A stretch of DNA of 64,000 nt, taken from Phoronis australis (taxonomy: Eukaryota > Phoronida > Phoronidae). The notes under the pieces were generated by a model that did no database searches, was not told the origin of the DNA, and was given only the letters and a program-made list of their open reading frames with translations. The stretch lies in the NCBI GenBank assembly GCA_002633005.1, contig NMRA01000020.1:335621-399620 (forward strand). Direction: 5' to 3'. A program made the position numbers and the translations under genes. Positions 35,001-46,700 of the stretch are shown piece by piece (positions within the stretch are counted from its first letter, which is position 1; every line of letters starts with the position of its first letter).

Positions 35001-36277
35001 GATTTTGTAGGGTTTCATGTTAAGTGGAAGTAGTTTGCTTTTTTATGTTTGGAAATGTTACAACAATGCATGATAAAAATGTCCGAATGTGAACAATGTG
35101 AAGGTTTATTTATTGTTCATTTCATATGATATAGTATGATGACATAAAAGTTGTTTGTCTTCTTATTTTATCATGAATACTTAAATTAGGAACGTGTACA
35201 TTGTTAATGATTTTATTAGCATGTCTTTGTTATGATTGAAAATAAACTGAATTTCGTTTGTATTTTTGTTTTTTGTGTCTACCTTCGTCTTTTTTGTGCC
35301 ATAGTGTTTCCTTGCTTTTGATAATGTATGGACCTTTTCAACAACCCTTTGTATTTGGCCAGATATCTACATGTGTAAAACTATGGATTTCACCACGTTA
35401 AAGGTATGTATTCTAAAAGTGTATAATTTGACTTTTTCCAATCTGCCATTTATTGAGTCACGTAGTAATGTCTTTTTAGTAAAATTTAGCAAAAAAGGAA
35501 AGGTAAACTGATAGTAAAACAGCAACATAAATAACATGGCCAAATTTTTTTGACGTTGTTAGTGTTCAAGACGAAATCTTCAAACGTCAATTTTCTAATT
35601 TCGTTTCATGAAATTTTTTCATGAAAACCATCTAAGTCCAATTTTGGTAGGCTTTCTTGTAAAAAGGATCATTTTAAAAGCTATTCCTAACCTTTTTTTA
35701 GAACACAGCGTAACATATCATCTGAAAGTTTTTTAATAATCGCGATCAGGCATTTCTGAAATATAATGTTCCGAACTTGGCCAAATTTGGACATTTTCTC
35801 ATTAGCACCGTTCTTTTGACATAAATGCAGTTCTTTTCTCCAGTTTTTACAAACATGTCGAATTTCTCATGAACCACAGGTCTTAGTAGACCGACAGTAA
35901 GCGCGTGGTTAGTACAGTGTGTACAGCAAGACACAACTGCTTCACGAGAAAGAAATGTTTGAGAAAAATTTTTTGTCGGTGAGAAAAGAATTATAGAAAA
36001 TAATTGTGTAACACACGGTTTGTGAGAAAAAACACGTTGGTGAGAACGATGTGAGGTTCATGAGAAAGACTGCTTACCATGATAAATGTAAAACGGCTAG
36101 CTAGAGGATAGCGTGGCACGGCACTTAACGCAGCGATGAACTTACAACCTCCATAAAATAAAACTTACACAAGTGTTTTTTTAATTTAGTTATTGCAATA
36201 AACGGACTGCAGCACAAAGTTGTATTAGGAATTGCGTCTAGTAACCGTACATTGAGACTGATGCCATTTTCTTCAAT
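32066..36277 (+). other. Receptor 3' UTR and intergenic DNA with candidate polyA signals
   Basis: No coding exon is evident after the receptor stop. AATAAA occurs at 33143, 34788 and 35241. The last is followed by a long GT-rich tract, as expected of a cleavage site, but would imply a 3.2-kb 3' UTR. A 23-bp direct duplication lies near 33491-33540. Part of a dispersed repeat occupies about 35470-35690. Confidence 0.5.
35470..35690 (+). repeat. Dispersed repeat, member of an inverted pair around the zinc-finger gene
   Basis: AAAATTTAGC, ACATGGCCAAATTT and GACGAAATCTTCAAA occur in the same order in the reverse complement of about 42400-42600. Diverged, without visible terminal repeats. Confidence 0.6.
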
Positions 36278-37912
36278 TTAGTTGTAGTGAATTACATGTG
36301 AAAAGAAGTCTTCTGTGTCTTTAGTTACTTTACCACACAGATTGCATTGAAGTGGATTGTTCAGATTATGAAGACCCATGTGGATACAGTAGAGGGTTTT
36401 CTTCACAAAGATAATGTTGCAATATTTGCACATGAGCAAACGTGATCTGTTTCTCTCCGCGAAGCTTAAAATGCTCTCTTCACCAGGTGGATGGTTTGAC
36501 ACTTCCTCATTAGTTGGAGGATTTTCATGTACACAACTGATTTTGGGTTGAATATTTCCAAATTCACTGTTAACTAGTTTTCTCTCAGCTGCAGTGCTCA
36601 GATCTAGAGGAGAAGTGCTTGTTTTGACAGCGTCAGGAAACCTGCGTTTTAATGACTTCACCTCTTCACCTCTCTTATCTTGTGGCGAGATAGACACAGC
36701 CTTTGTGGACAGATCTAGTTGTGCAGATTTCTCGTAAGCGTTCGACAACATTGAGCACTCCGGCTCCGACGCACTCCTTTGTGTCTTTGGATCATGATAC
36801 TCAGCACATTCTTTAAGATTGCTAAATGACAAAGACCTTTGCAGCTTTCTCTCAGGTAGCGGATTACGTAAACTGCAGTTGTAGGCATCGTCTTTTGTGA
36901 GACAACTTGTATTCCTCTGATTGGTTTCGGGTTCCAAGTCTGTACTTCCGGTGTTAGATTCATTACGAATGCTACCTCTAGGACGCCCCCTCTTTGGTCG
37001 ATTCAAAGAGTATTCCCTCCAGAACTGATTTCGTTTCAACACCTCCAAGAAAGTTTCCGTGCTTTCCTCATTTTTACTCGTCGTGGCTGATTCTTTATGT
37101 TCGTCTTTAACGTGTAACATCATATGCATGCCCAAATCGTCTGGTGTGTGAAACTGCTTGCTGCATGTCTTACAAGTATATGTTTCTCGGAACGTGCTGT
37201 ATATTTTACCGCTGTTGATGGCATGATTTGGCAACATGCTCGTAGAATGACTTACATGACCAGATGCTATCCCCGTTCGGATCAAATCAATTAAACTGGC
37301 TTTGCCATTGAGGCCAGACACGCTGTTTCGTTCATGCGCCAAAATGTGGATCGCGATTAATTCTCTGCTGGAAGTTTGAAACTTGCAAATTGGGCACGTG
37401 ATGTTTGATGATGGTCTCCTTCCGGAATGCAGCTGCGCAGTCAGCACCGTCTCTCCACTGTCTCTGTGCGCATGTCCTAACATGTGCATAGCCATGTGAT
37501 CCTGGTCTTCGCATACAAAATCGCACACAACACACATTAACATGTTGTTGAGTTTTCCCGCCTTCTGAGTGACCATATTTATGGTGTTTAACTCTTCGTC
37601 GTCCTGTGTGACGTCTTTGAGGCTGACGTCTCTGTTCTGCACGTGCCATAACGTATGACTGGCCAATATTTCCTTGCTGCTACACTCGTAATCGCAAGTT
37701 GGGCAGCGGAATCTTTCAGATGACGTTGACATATTCAGTGGAAATGCCGGCGAGATGTTCGTCTTTGGCGGTAAAACGTCCTCCATCACAACTAGCGTGA
37801 AAGAACCTAGGGGTTGTAAAATACTATGAGTGAAATGTCGTCTGGAAAATGACTCAGTGTCCCCCATGACCGGGTGTCCTCGTGTATATATTTGAGCGGA
37901 GTATCCGTGCAT
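36278..37912 (-). CDS. C2H2 zinc-finger transcription factor with Ikaros/Hunchback-type C-terminal fingers, AT-hook and PLDLS motif
   Basis: A 544-residue uninterrupted frame; the ATG at 37912 is preceded in frame by TAA, and a second plausible start is Met43 (37786). Six C2H2 fingers lie at residues 70-90, 127-147, 173-193, 247-267, 495-515 and 523-542. The last pair (CKYCNIIF...IHMGLHN...CNLCG...FFSHV) has the spacing and wording of the dimerisation fingers of Ikaros, Hunchback and TRPS1. PKRGRPRGS (306-314) is an AT-hook. SPLDLST (435-439) matches the PxDLS ligand of the CtBP corepressor, with a related LDLS at 399-402. I infer a sequence-specific nuclear repressor. The dispersed N-terminal fingers are not a linked array, so I give no family name. 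A TTCTTTCACGCTAG acceptor-like run just before Met43 could mean a spliced 5' UTR. Confidence 0.9.
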   Translation of the reverse strand: MHGYSAQIYTRGHPVMGDTESFSRRHFTHSILQPLGSFTLVVMEDVLPPKTNISPAFPLNMSTSSERFRCPTCDYECSSKEILASHTLWHVQNRDVSLKDVTQDDEELNTINMVTQKAGKLNNMLMCVVCDFVCEDQDHMAMHMLGHAHRDSGETVLTAQLHSGRRPSSNITCPICKFQTSSRELIAIHILAHERNSVSGLNGKASLIDLIRTGIASGHVSHSTSMLPNHAINSGKIYSTFRETYTCKTCSKQFHTPDDLGMHMMLHVKDEHKESATTSKNEESTETFLEVLKRNQFWREYSLNRPKRGRPRGSIRNESNTGSTDLEPETNQRNTSCLTKDDAYNCSLRNPLPERKLQRSLSFSNLKECAEYHDPKTQRSASEPECSMLSNAYEKSAQLDLSTKAVSISPQDKRGEEVKSLKRRFPDAVKTSTSPLDLSTAAERKLVNSEFGNIQPKISCVHENPPTNEEVSNHPPGEESILSFAERNRSRLLMCKYCNIIFVKKTLYCIHMGLHNLNNPLQCNLCGKVTKDTEDFFSHVIHYN

Positions 37913-38213
37913 TGCAGTGAATTACTGGACCGTATGCTGACATCAAAGATGTATTTGCATGGACCTAATTATGCTTATGAACAAATTATGCTTATGAACA
38001 GCAGGAACCAAACGATAATGCTATTTGAACATCATCTGCGCTAAACAAAGTGCAGTTATATTCATTGATAACTTATAAATATAAAAACAAAAAATGCAAA
38101 TAGGTGACATTTGTACTAATGACGTAAATTGTTAGCTACCGATTTATACTTCAACACAAGATCTGAATCAGTGCTTTCTACTGTCTAAACAAAGTAACAT
38201 ATCACTTATAACT

Positions 38214-38577
38214 CAAAAGGATCATACTAAACCCTGTTTTGATGATTTCCACCAACTCTCGTTCTATCACCTGCTAATGTATCATTGGCGTCAATCTTCC
38301 AAGTCTGATGCAGGAATCAACTAAAATCTCATAACCTCTACGTCACAGTTTGTACATTATAGTCTTTGGTGGGTGGTGTTTTAGCCCCACAGTTGCCATG
38401 TAATTCGCTAGCAGCGCAGGTCACGCTTGCCCGTTTGGCAGACTTGGAAATGAGTTCAATTTTCTCCCCAACGTCTGGCGGTTTTGAAGAGTTCAGAGTA
38501 TTTTGTTGCAGAGAACTGAATGGCAAAGTCGGTTTTAGCATACGTTAATAGGCCAAAACCAGGTTTGGTATCCTTTT
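38214..38577 (+). mobile_element. MITE-like repeat, copy 2
   Basis: Left end AAAAGGATCATACTAAACCC is roughly inverted at the right end as CAGGTTTGGTATCCTTTT. About 360 bp, same orientation as the copy at 21976. No coding content. Borders are approximate. Confidence 0.6.
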
Positions 38578-41500
38578 AAATGAATCGACTTTTTGGTCAA
38601 TTTTGTCAAGACTGAAAACACAAGATTGACATTCATTTCATGTTTGGGGACGGTTATCATTTCCTATAAAGATTTTAAAAGGTTTGAGAGAAATTTTGTG
38701 GTTGAGTTGCGTAATCAATGAGACGGGGATTAAATCATAAATGTTTAACTAACATTGCAATACCGTATATTGAAACAGTAATGGAGTTGCACATAAAAAT
38801 GCTGCCGTCATTTAGTTAAATCGTGTGCTAGTAATAGACCCGCCTTCTCGAAGTAGGTAGTTGTAAAAAAATCTTCGCGACAAATGTCGCGTAATGCAAC
38901 AGTTTTGTTGTCAGGGGTAATTTTTGTAATCGTTGAAAACAAATTTGGTTCCTGGTGCATCGAGTCACTTGATAGTCGTGAAAAGAGATTTTCTGAAATC
39001 AGCTTCTGCTCAGATTGGATCATGAAACATTTGCTTTACTGACGAGCTAAATGATACTCGGGAATGGCAGGATAATTCAAGGGACCATTATCGGGTTTTC
39101 GGCCAAAAAACGCATTTCAGTTATTATTGTTGGATGGAGTAGGCTTCACGTTACGAGCTTTCACCGCGAGCTACAAGACAGCAAAATCCTTTTTCTTGCC
39201 GAAAATGTCCTACGCGTATTTAACTGGCAGTCACCGACTTTGAAATCAGCAAATGTATGACAGACAATAGCGAGAATTGTTGATTTGTAAGAAAGTCGAA
39301 AAACACAACAAATTGTATTATTAGTCTTATACTGTGGTCAGAGCTAATAACTTCAAGAAATTTATCCCATCCATAAATGAACACAAAGCGTTTTTCGGCC
39401 GCAAAGCAAAAATGCCCCGTGACATGAAATGCACCACCGAAGAAGTACAGTTGCTTTACTCAAAATGTTCCGCTAAACGCTCGCAAGTGCCTGGCAACCC
39501 ACTGAAGTGACGGTCTTTCAAGGCGGCACGAAACACTTGCATTATGATACCATCTCAATCCTTCGATCTGAAGCAAAATTGTACTCTATCGAGTTTATAT
39601 TTATGAACAAGGTATTGAACATTCAAATGCTCATTCTGCTAATTGATGTTCACAGCGAGATTCGACTTCACATACTTGCACGCCACCGGAGTCCGAGGTC
39701 TAATCGTTATACTCGAAACGCGACTACATGCGAAAATAAACGCTTATGATCAATTTATAAATATTGTTCTGAAATCATGCGGCGTGAAAAGGTCTCCAGT
39801 TTGCGCCCGAATCCAGTCTGAGTTCGGAAATAGGCCCCTATCACAGATGTTTTTAATGGACCACACTTCCCTTTGCTCTTATCTGTTAAGAACCAGTCTC
39901 GTAAATTTAAACCAGGCATGTATCCCATTCTTTGCAAACAAATTTTCGAAAAATGGAATTGTCCGGTACTAGCCAGCTGTCGCTGCCATTTTGTAAGCGT
40001 ACAACAATAACATCACACTTAAATAAACTTCAAAATTCTGCAGTCAAGCTTCTAGTAAAAAATGAGCACCATTTAGAAATAGGTTCTGAATAGACTGGCT
40101 GACGTCACACTTCGTTTTGTAAAGACGATTAGTTTGTAATTAACATCAATCGGAAAGAAATCAAAATTATGGAATTGCTAAAATAACTTTAAACACCTGG
40201 CACGCCGTTCACTGGCTTATTTTGCCGCAATCATCATGTTTTCTGGTTATTCGAACGCGAGCTTCGATTTGAGAGGTACTCTTGCCTCATTTATTTATTC
40301 ATCTAATACGAAGATTATGAAAGCATCAATTTTTGATTAGATCAATTATTCATTGTGTATTGAGTTCCGGTTTTGGAAAGAAGATTTAAAGCAAAACCCT
40401 TGAGCATACAGAGTGTCATGAAACTATGTTTTCTTACTGGCAGCAAAATACGTGCGTTTGCATGTATGCACGGGTACGTGCACGCGCGCGTCCTTGTGAA
40501 TTTGGTTGATATTATCATTACTATGATGCTATTTTCAGATTAAATAAAGTGTTTGAGAAACAGTAACCTGTAAAGCTGTTCGTAGCGGACAGAATTTTGA
40601 TTTTAAAAGCGCTATGTTGGCGGTATCTCAAAACAGATTAGCAAGAAGCCATTGTTTACAGTTTCTCTTGTTCACAACCGGTGATGCAATGTGTTTATCA
40701 AGTGCCTTTTGCAAGTCTATGAGAAAAGGATTTTCCGTATAAGCGTGTATCACATCGACTCGTGATAGTTAAAATTTCTGATACTGTAATAGCAATTGCA
40801 AGAGTTAAGTTTATGAGAAATGGCTAACTTTAAATCTGAGAATTCGAAAATGGCACACGTACTCATTGCACATGACTTGAGTTACCGGCATGTTCGACAA
40901 CGAGGTTATGATGATGATTTTAAAGCCAAAGTCCTTCAACATTGATTACTAAACAGAGGCGACTGTCTCTTTAATAACTATGGTTATGGTTACAACTACT
41001 GACTTTCGCTTTGATGGTAATAAAATATTTATACCCGCGTTCTATACTGCTAAACTCTCACACTTTGGCGTTGTAAAACTGGTCATAGTTCGTTCCTTTC
41101 TCAATAAGAAATAATTTCCGGCTTGAAGAACCTTTTCGGATTTGTAACCGGTTAAAGACTAGACGTGCTTTAACTGTTCTTTTACCGTATTACGTTTTAA
41201 ATGAAAGTTATTAAAAAACACGGCGTCGCGCCATGATGCACTTACGTCAACGTCTACCGAAATTTCTGAAAATAGTCCCATTAGCGGATATTCGGAAAAA
41301 GACCTCTCAAAACCATTAAATGCAACCGAAAATGAAACGGTATCATTAAAATTATATTTCACACTGTGCTAATACGGTTAGTTATAAACAAAGTCATCCA
41401 ATATCTCGTGATATTCATTTGAGTGAAATTGCGATCCCAACATATTATGTCTTGCCAAAATAAACAATTTTTACAACAAAACATATTTCATACATATGTC

Positions 41501-42399
41501 AGTACAATCCATCCGATTTTTAAAACATGCACACAGTTATTGAAAATACGCCTATGGGTGTACTGTTGGAAAGTTCTCTGAAAGTACGCACATGGACGTA
41601 CTTTCGGTTGGGACTATTTCCGGAAACTGGAACTGCTGAACGTCCCGAAGAACGGCATAACCACACGTGTATTCTGACAACATTATGACCAGGTTATGAA
41701 AATTTTGAAATTCCATCGTAAATGGTAGATAACAGGCCTTGCCAACGAAAAAAATCATATACACTATACCTCTGATGTTAGTCGGACGTGCTTCGTTAGT
41801 GAGTCTTCAATCCGATTGTCACCGATAGCTACTGACTTACGTCTTAGACAAACCTGGTTTGACTGGGACGAATGCGGTTTTACACGCGATTAATAATTTA
41901 TTGCATTCATATTTAATGATGTTATATTATTCTTGTTCGGTTCCGCAGTATCGAGTAATGACGCTTCGTGCATTATTAATTACCCAGTAAAGCGCATTTG
42001 AGTCAGTGTTTGTTTATCGGGTAAACGCTGCGCTAGATAGACAAAACTTAAATTGCCCCTCGCATATTATTATATTGTGGCGTACTATGCATTTAAAATT
42101 AGAAATGTTTCAGAAAAGAGATGGACAACCTTGATGGTTAACAAAAAGCGACATAATATCCATCCTTTGAAATAGTCGATGTACACACACTAAACCTCTC
42201 GACGGACTTTTGTGCATTTTGTACATTTCTGGCCAACTTCAGAATATCGTGTCTCAGAATTCTTGACATAGGGATTCATAGGAATTCATAGGGATTCATA
42301 GGGATTCATAGGAAACATTGTGATACTACACTTTATGCACTGCTGTGCAAAATTCCTTAAGGAATTCTTTTTCAAATGTTTCACTCTTGCATCAGTGGC

Positions 42400-42600
42400 T
42401 ATCAAAAATAGGACTTTTGTGATTTTTATGAAAAATTTAAAGCTACATTAATCCAAAATGAAACGATATTTTAGAAACCTGAGCAGCTTTTCAAGATTTT
42501 GTCTTTAACATTTACGTCACATGAAATTTGGCCATGTCGTTGATCCTGTTACTTTGCTATGAATGTGCCTTTCTTTTTAGCTAAATTTTCCTACAAATGC
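42400..42600 (-). repeat. Dispersed repeat, inverted partner of 35470-35690
   Basis: Its reverse complement shares ordered blocks with 35470-35690, including GACATGGCCAAATTT and ATCGTTTCATTTTGG. No coding content. Confidence 0.6.
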
Positions 42601-42861
42601 ATGGCCACATGACCTAATATTGGCAAATTGATATATACTGAGTTGAATTACATGGTTTTGTTGATATTTTGATCAGTGTACAGACTTGCCGATAAGGTCC
42701 TACGTAACCGTAATTAACACTTCATCATCTTCAGTGGAGATCTGACAATCACAGGTCTTTAGGCCTAGACTTCGCACAGTTATGAAATTGGTCTCACGTT
42801 GCTCTTTAAACAAATTATAGGTGATTTGAGGACTTTGAAAGAACTAAAGGTTCGTTAAATA

Positions 42862-43169
42862 TTGGTTGAGACCGAGGCTGTATGAGTATCATTATTGGTT
42901 GAGACTGAGGCTGTATGATTTAGTTTATCATTATTGGTTGAGACCGAGGTTGTATCAGTTAGCTTATCATTATTGGTTGAGAGCAAGGCTGTACGAGTTA
43001 GTTTATCATTATTGTTTGAGACCGAAGCTGTATGAGTTAGTTTATCATTACTGGTTCAGACCGAGGCTGTATGAGTTAGCTTATCTTTATTGGTTGAGAC
43101 CGAGGCTGTATGACTGAGTTAGTTTATCACTATTGGTTGAGACCGAGGCTATATGAGTTAGTTTATCAC
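42862..43169 (+). repeat. 39-bp minisatellite, 8 copies
   Basis: Unit TTGGTTGAGACCGAGGCTGT plus ATGAGTTAGTTTATCATTA, with point changes between copies. First copy short, seventh with a 4-bp insertion. Confidence 0.95.
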
Positions 43170-43494
43170 GGCGCGGTGTCTCATTTTGTGCACCGAGCAC
43201 ATTCGCAAGGAATTACGAGCATCGTTTTTTTACAAACCCAGAAATCGCGTCTTACATGGGTACGGAACAATTAGTAGAGACCAATTTCATGACAGTAAAC
43301 GTTCCAAATCAAATGTTTCGTTTGTAGAGCGTGCGTTTAAAACTGCGTTAGGTTCTACAATTAAAAATAACAGTTACACTTCATTCTCGTAAAAATGCCT
43401 CAATGATGTCACAGCGCCAGCACGTATTCGTTAAATCAACACTGATGTTAAAATATTTTACTCTGTTCATGGGTTACATCCGAGACGAGCACTG

Positions 43495-43785
43495 GGCCTG
43501 GCACAATCGCGACTGGGAACACGGGCCTGGCACAATCACGACTGGGAACACTGGCCTGGCACAATCACGACTGGGAATACTTGGCCTGGCACAGTCACGA
43601 CTGGGAACACTTGGCCTGGCACAATCACGACTGGGAATACTTGGCCTGGCACAGTTACGACTGGGAACACTTGGCCTGGCACAGTCACGATAGGGAATAC
43701 TTGGCCTGGCACAGTCACGACTGGGAACACTTGGCGTGGCAGAATCACGACTGGGAACAATTTGAACCCCCCCCCCCCTCCCCCC
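43495..43785 (+). repeat. 30-bp minisatellite, about 9 copies, followed by a poly-C tract
   Basis: Unit CCTGGCACAATCACGACTGG plus GAACACTTGG up to about 43760, then a C-rich run at about 43767-43785. Frames are open on both strands only because the period is a multiple of three. Confidence 0.95.
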
Positions 43786-46700
43786 GGCCAACAGGCTATT
43801 CGATGCACTGAAAACAAAAAAGCATTTCTTAAAACCGCCTTGGTTTGACACTTGGGTAGCTGGTTAAAACTACAAAGTGCAAAATAGCTGCGTCGCATCA
43901 AAGAAATTTCTTTGAAATTACACAACCACACAAGTTTCGACTTCATCAATCCGCCTTAATGTGGTGATGCAGTAACATCATTTCTAAAAGCTATTGGTCT
44001 ATTTATACCAATCTCTATCCTATTTAGGTCTACATGCACATTGGCAAGGCGTTTCGGCCGGGTCATTTCTCCGTCTATCTTCGCAGTCCACCAGGAAAAA
44101 TGGAGTCCAAGTTCCCACTATGAGTGCACCTGATACCAATGTTCCTTCTTAGTATGTTGTAACACCTGAAGATGACCGACCGCAACTTTGTATCAATGTA
44201 AGTAGTGCAAAGATTTGAGAAATGTCTAAAAATTTCAGAGTATGTCGATACATACCAGGGAAACAAAGGTGTAAGAAAGTGGTACATGTCAGGTGAACAC
44301 CTTTCCTCCACTGATGAAGTTGAGGTAGTGCCTCCCTACTAAATAGGTCCCTATGGGAAGCGAGGTGATTGGGACACGTACCACCCCAATAGTTTGCAGA
44401 TGTTAAAGTGAAAACTTTGTGTACCCTCTGACACAGCGCCACCTTTACTGAAAAGTGCCCCTGTGGAAACATGATGAACGACACACGGGGCATCATCAAT
44501 ACGCTTGCCTTGGTCGGAAGTATGCCAATCACATTGCACGCTCGACTTTATGTACTGTACTAGCTTGGGCTTAAACCACTGGATTGGAGTTCTTTTGGTT
44601 TTGTTTATTTTGACCATTTCCCGTTTAATGAATTGCAACCTTTCAAATCAAAGGTGGTTGCCATACTCCGTAACAATAGACTGAAAGAGGTTTCCCAGAT
44701 TAAAACCAATGGGAATGACTGAACGTTATGACGTCGGTTTCATTTAAACCATGTTCAACACCATTCGATAGTGCTACCTTTCGTAGCACTGAGAAAGAGT
44801 GTAAACGTTTGTGACTAATGTAGATGAAGGATGGAACAGAGGATTAGCTGAGAAAGTAAAGACGCAATGAAACATGCAGAAGAGACAACAGATAAGCACA
44901 GAGATGCGGAGAAACCAGACTTACAACCAAAGATAGCTAAACAGTCCACAAGTAAATTTGCATAAGATGTTGCTGTTAGGTCCAAATGATGTGCCGGAGA
45001 CAAATTGCGCCAGTGTCGATCAATAAATATTATCCGGCGTTGATAATAGTTTTCACATATCTGACTTCCATAGACGTATAAACTGTAGATGTGCCAAAAC
45101 TACAAGAACATGATAACACCAACAGGTAATGGTGAAACAGTTACGTTCTTGTTAGAGGAAACATGAATGATAGAGCTTTCCGTAGATTTCGCAAAACAAA
45201 AATCACCATGCGTGAATTTTACCCAACCAAATGAAGAATTAATGGACGTAGTTAGGAATTGTTGTTTTTGATTTAAACTTTTTCTTTAAAATCTACGCTT
45301 GAGCCGGTGGATCCACTGAAAAAGTTGCCCAGCGTTCTGGCATGCAAATGCTTAAATATCTGTTTTACGGGGGAGGGGACTGACAACGGTTCTCTTGTTG
45401 CAGAAGGGTCACTGAACCAGCGGCCGCAGTTTCTCGTATCCATGCACAAGGAATAGAGCTCTGTTCCGCGTAAGCGAAAGCAATATATCAAATAAAATAT
45501 CAACGCAACGCACAATACAGGCGATCTTTACTCGCAAATGTCTAGATTTGCGAACCGCAGCTCAGTCCGAATAAATTTGCTTTAACGAAAAGATGCCATT
45601 TGCACATCAACTAAGTGCCAGCGTTGGATTGTTTATACACCAGGCGTTTCTGATAGTAAGACTTAGGGCTTATATTCGGAAGACGACACGTTTTTTTGCA
45701 TTTCTGGTACTCCGAAATAAGTCCGGTGGTACTTTCGGAAACGCCGGGGGTCTGTACACGGAAATGAGTCATAGATCGGGATGGGTATTTGCCTGGTTCC
45801 AACAATATTACTAAAACGAAATTGTATAATAATTAAAAACGGGATTCTAAAATTACTAACTGGCCTAATGACCGACAGTCAAGTTCGGTAAATAAAGCCT
45901 ACTGGGAATTTCTCTATAAGTACCTGTCACCACAAAGAGCCCTAGGCTCTTTCGGAAGTGAAGGAAGAAGTTAATACGTTCCAACATGCATGGGGAGTTT
46001 TCGGGAACAAAAGACCACTCGTGATGTTCAGAATGCATTCTTGCAATGACCAATGGGGAAAAGAGGAAATTTTTCCAGGTAATGTATCCTTCCACAAATA
46101 AATAGGCTTGTGTGATAGAAATCATTTTTGTGTAATAAAATTTAACTGAAATAAGCGTTTTTGTATGAATGAAGCCTACAAAATGATAAAAGCAGACGAA
46201 AAAAGTGGAAACTGGAAATCAAATAAGATGAAATCAAAACCAAAGAAGAGGAAATCTTCTTTAAAGAGGACAAGTCTAAGGCCCGATTCTCCTATCGTAA
46301 AGTGTTTATCGTTACCATTTTTCTCCGTGGTCCTTAAAGGACCGTTTTATGAATAAGTCCGACATTCTAGGTTGACAAATAACGATTATATTTTTAAAAG
46401 TAGCCCTCAAAGATCCAACAAAATTAAGTCGTGCCGGCATCTTTAGTTCATTGCCGGTGTTTCTAGGTTTTTCAGTCACTACGCAGGATGGCAGCACTGC
46501 CTCGTTCCAAAAATTGCTAAAAGAACCTACTTACTATGGCGTTTGACCATATCGTAGTTTCTTATTAACGATAAGAAATGTTATTTGGTTTACTTTCATA
46601 ATGATAAGTTTGTCCAATGTACGGTTGTCATAAAATGAACAAACTGCTTATAAACTGGCATGTATTCATCACGGTGTCATCGTTAAGTCATTTCAAACAT

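Noticed and set aside
42866-43117. 83-codon repetitive Tyr/Leu-rich frame
   Set aside because: Product of the 39-bp minisatellite; no splice or start support.
43403-43949. Overlapping repetitive frames on both strands
   Set aside because: All come from the 30-bp minisatellite, whose period is a multiple of three.
44149-44532. 127-codon minus-strand frame
   Set aside because: Composition not protein-like, no domain, overlapping frames on the same strand of equal quality.
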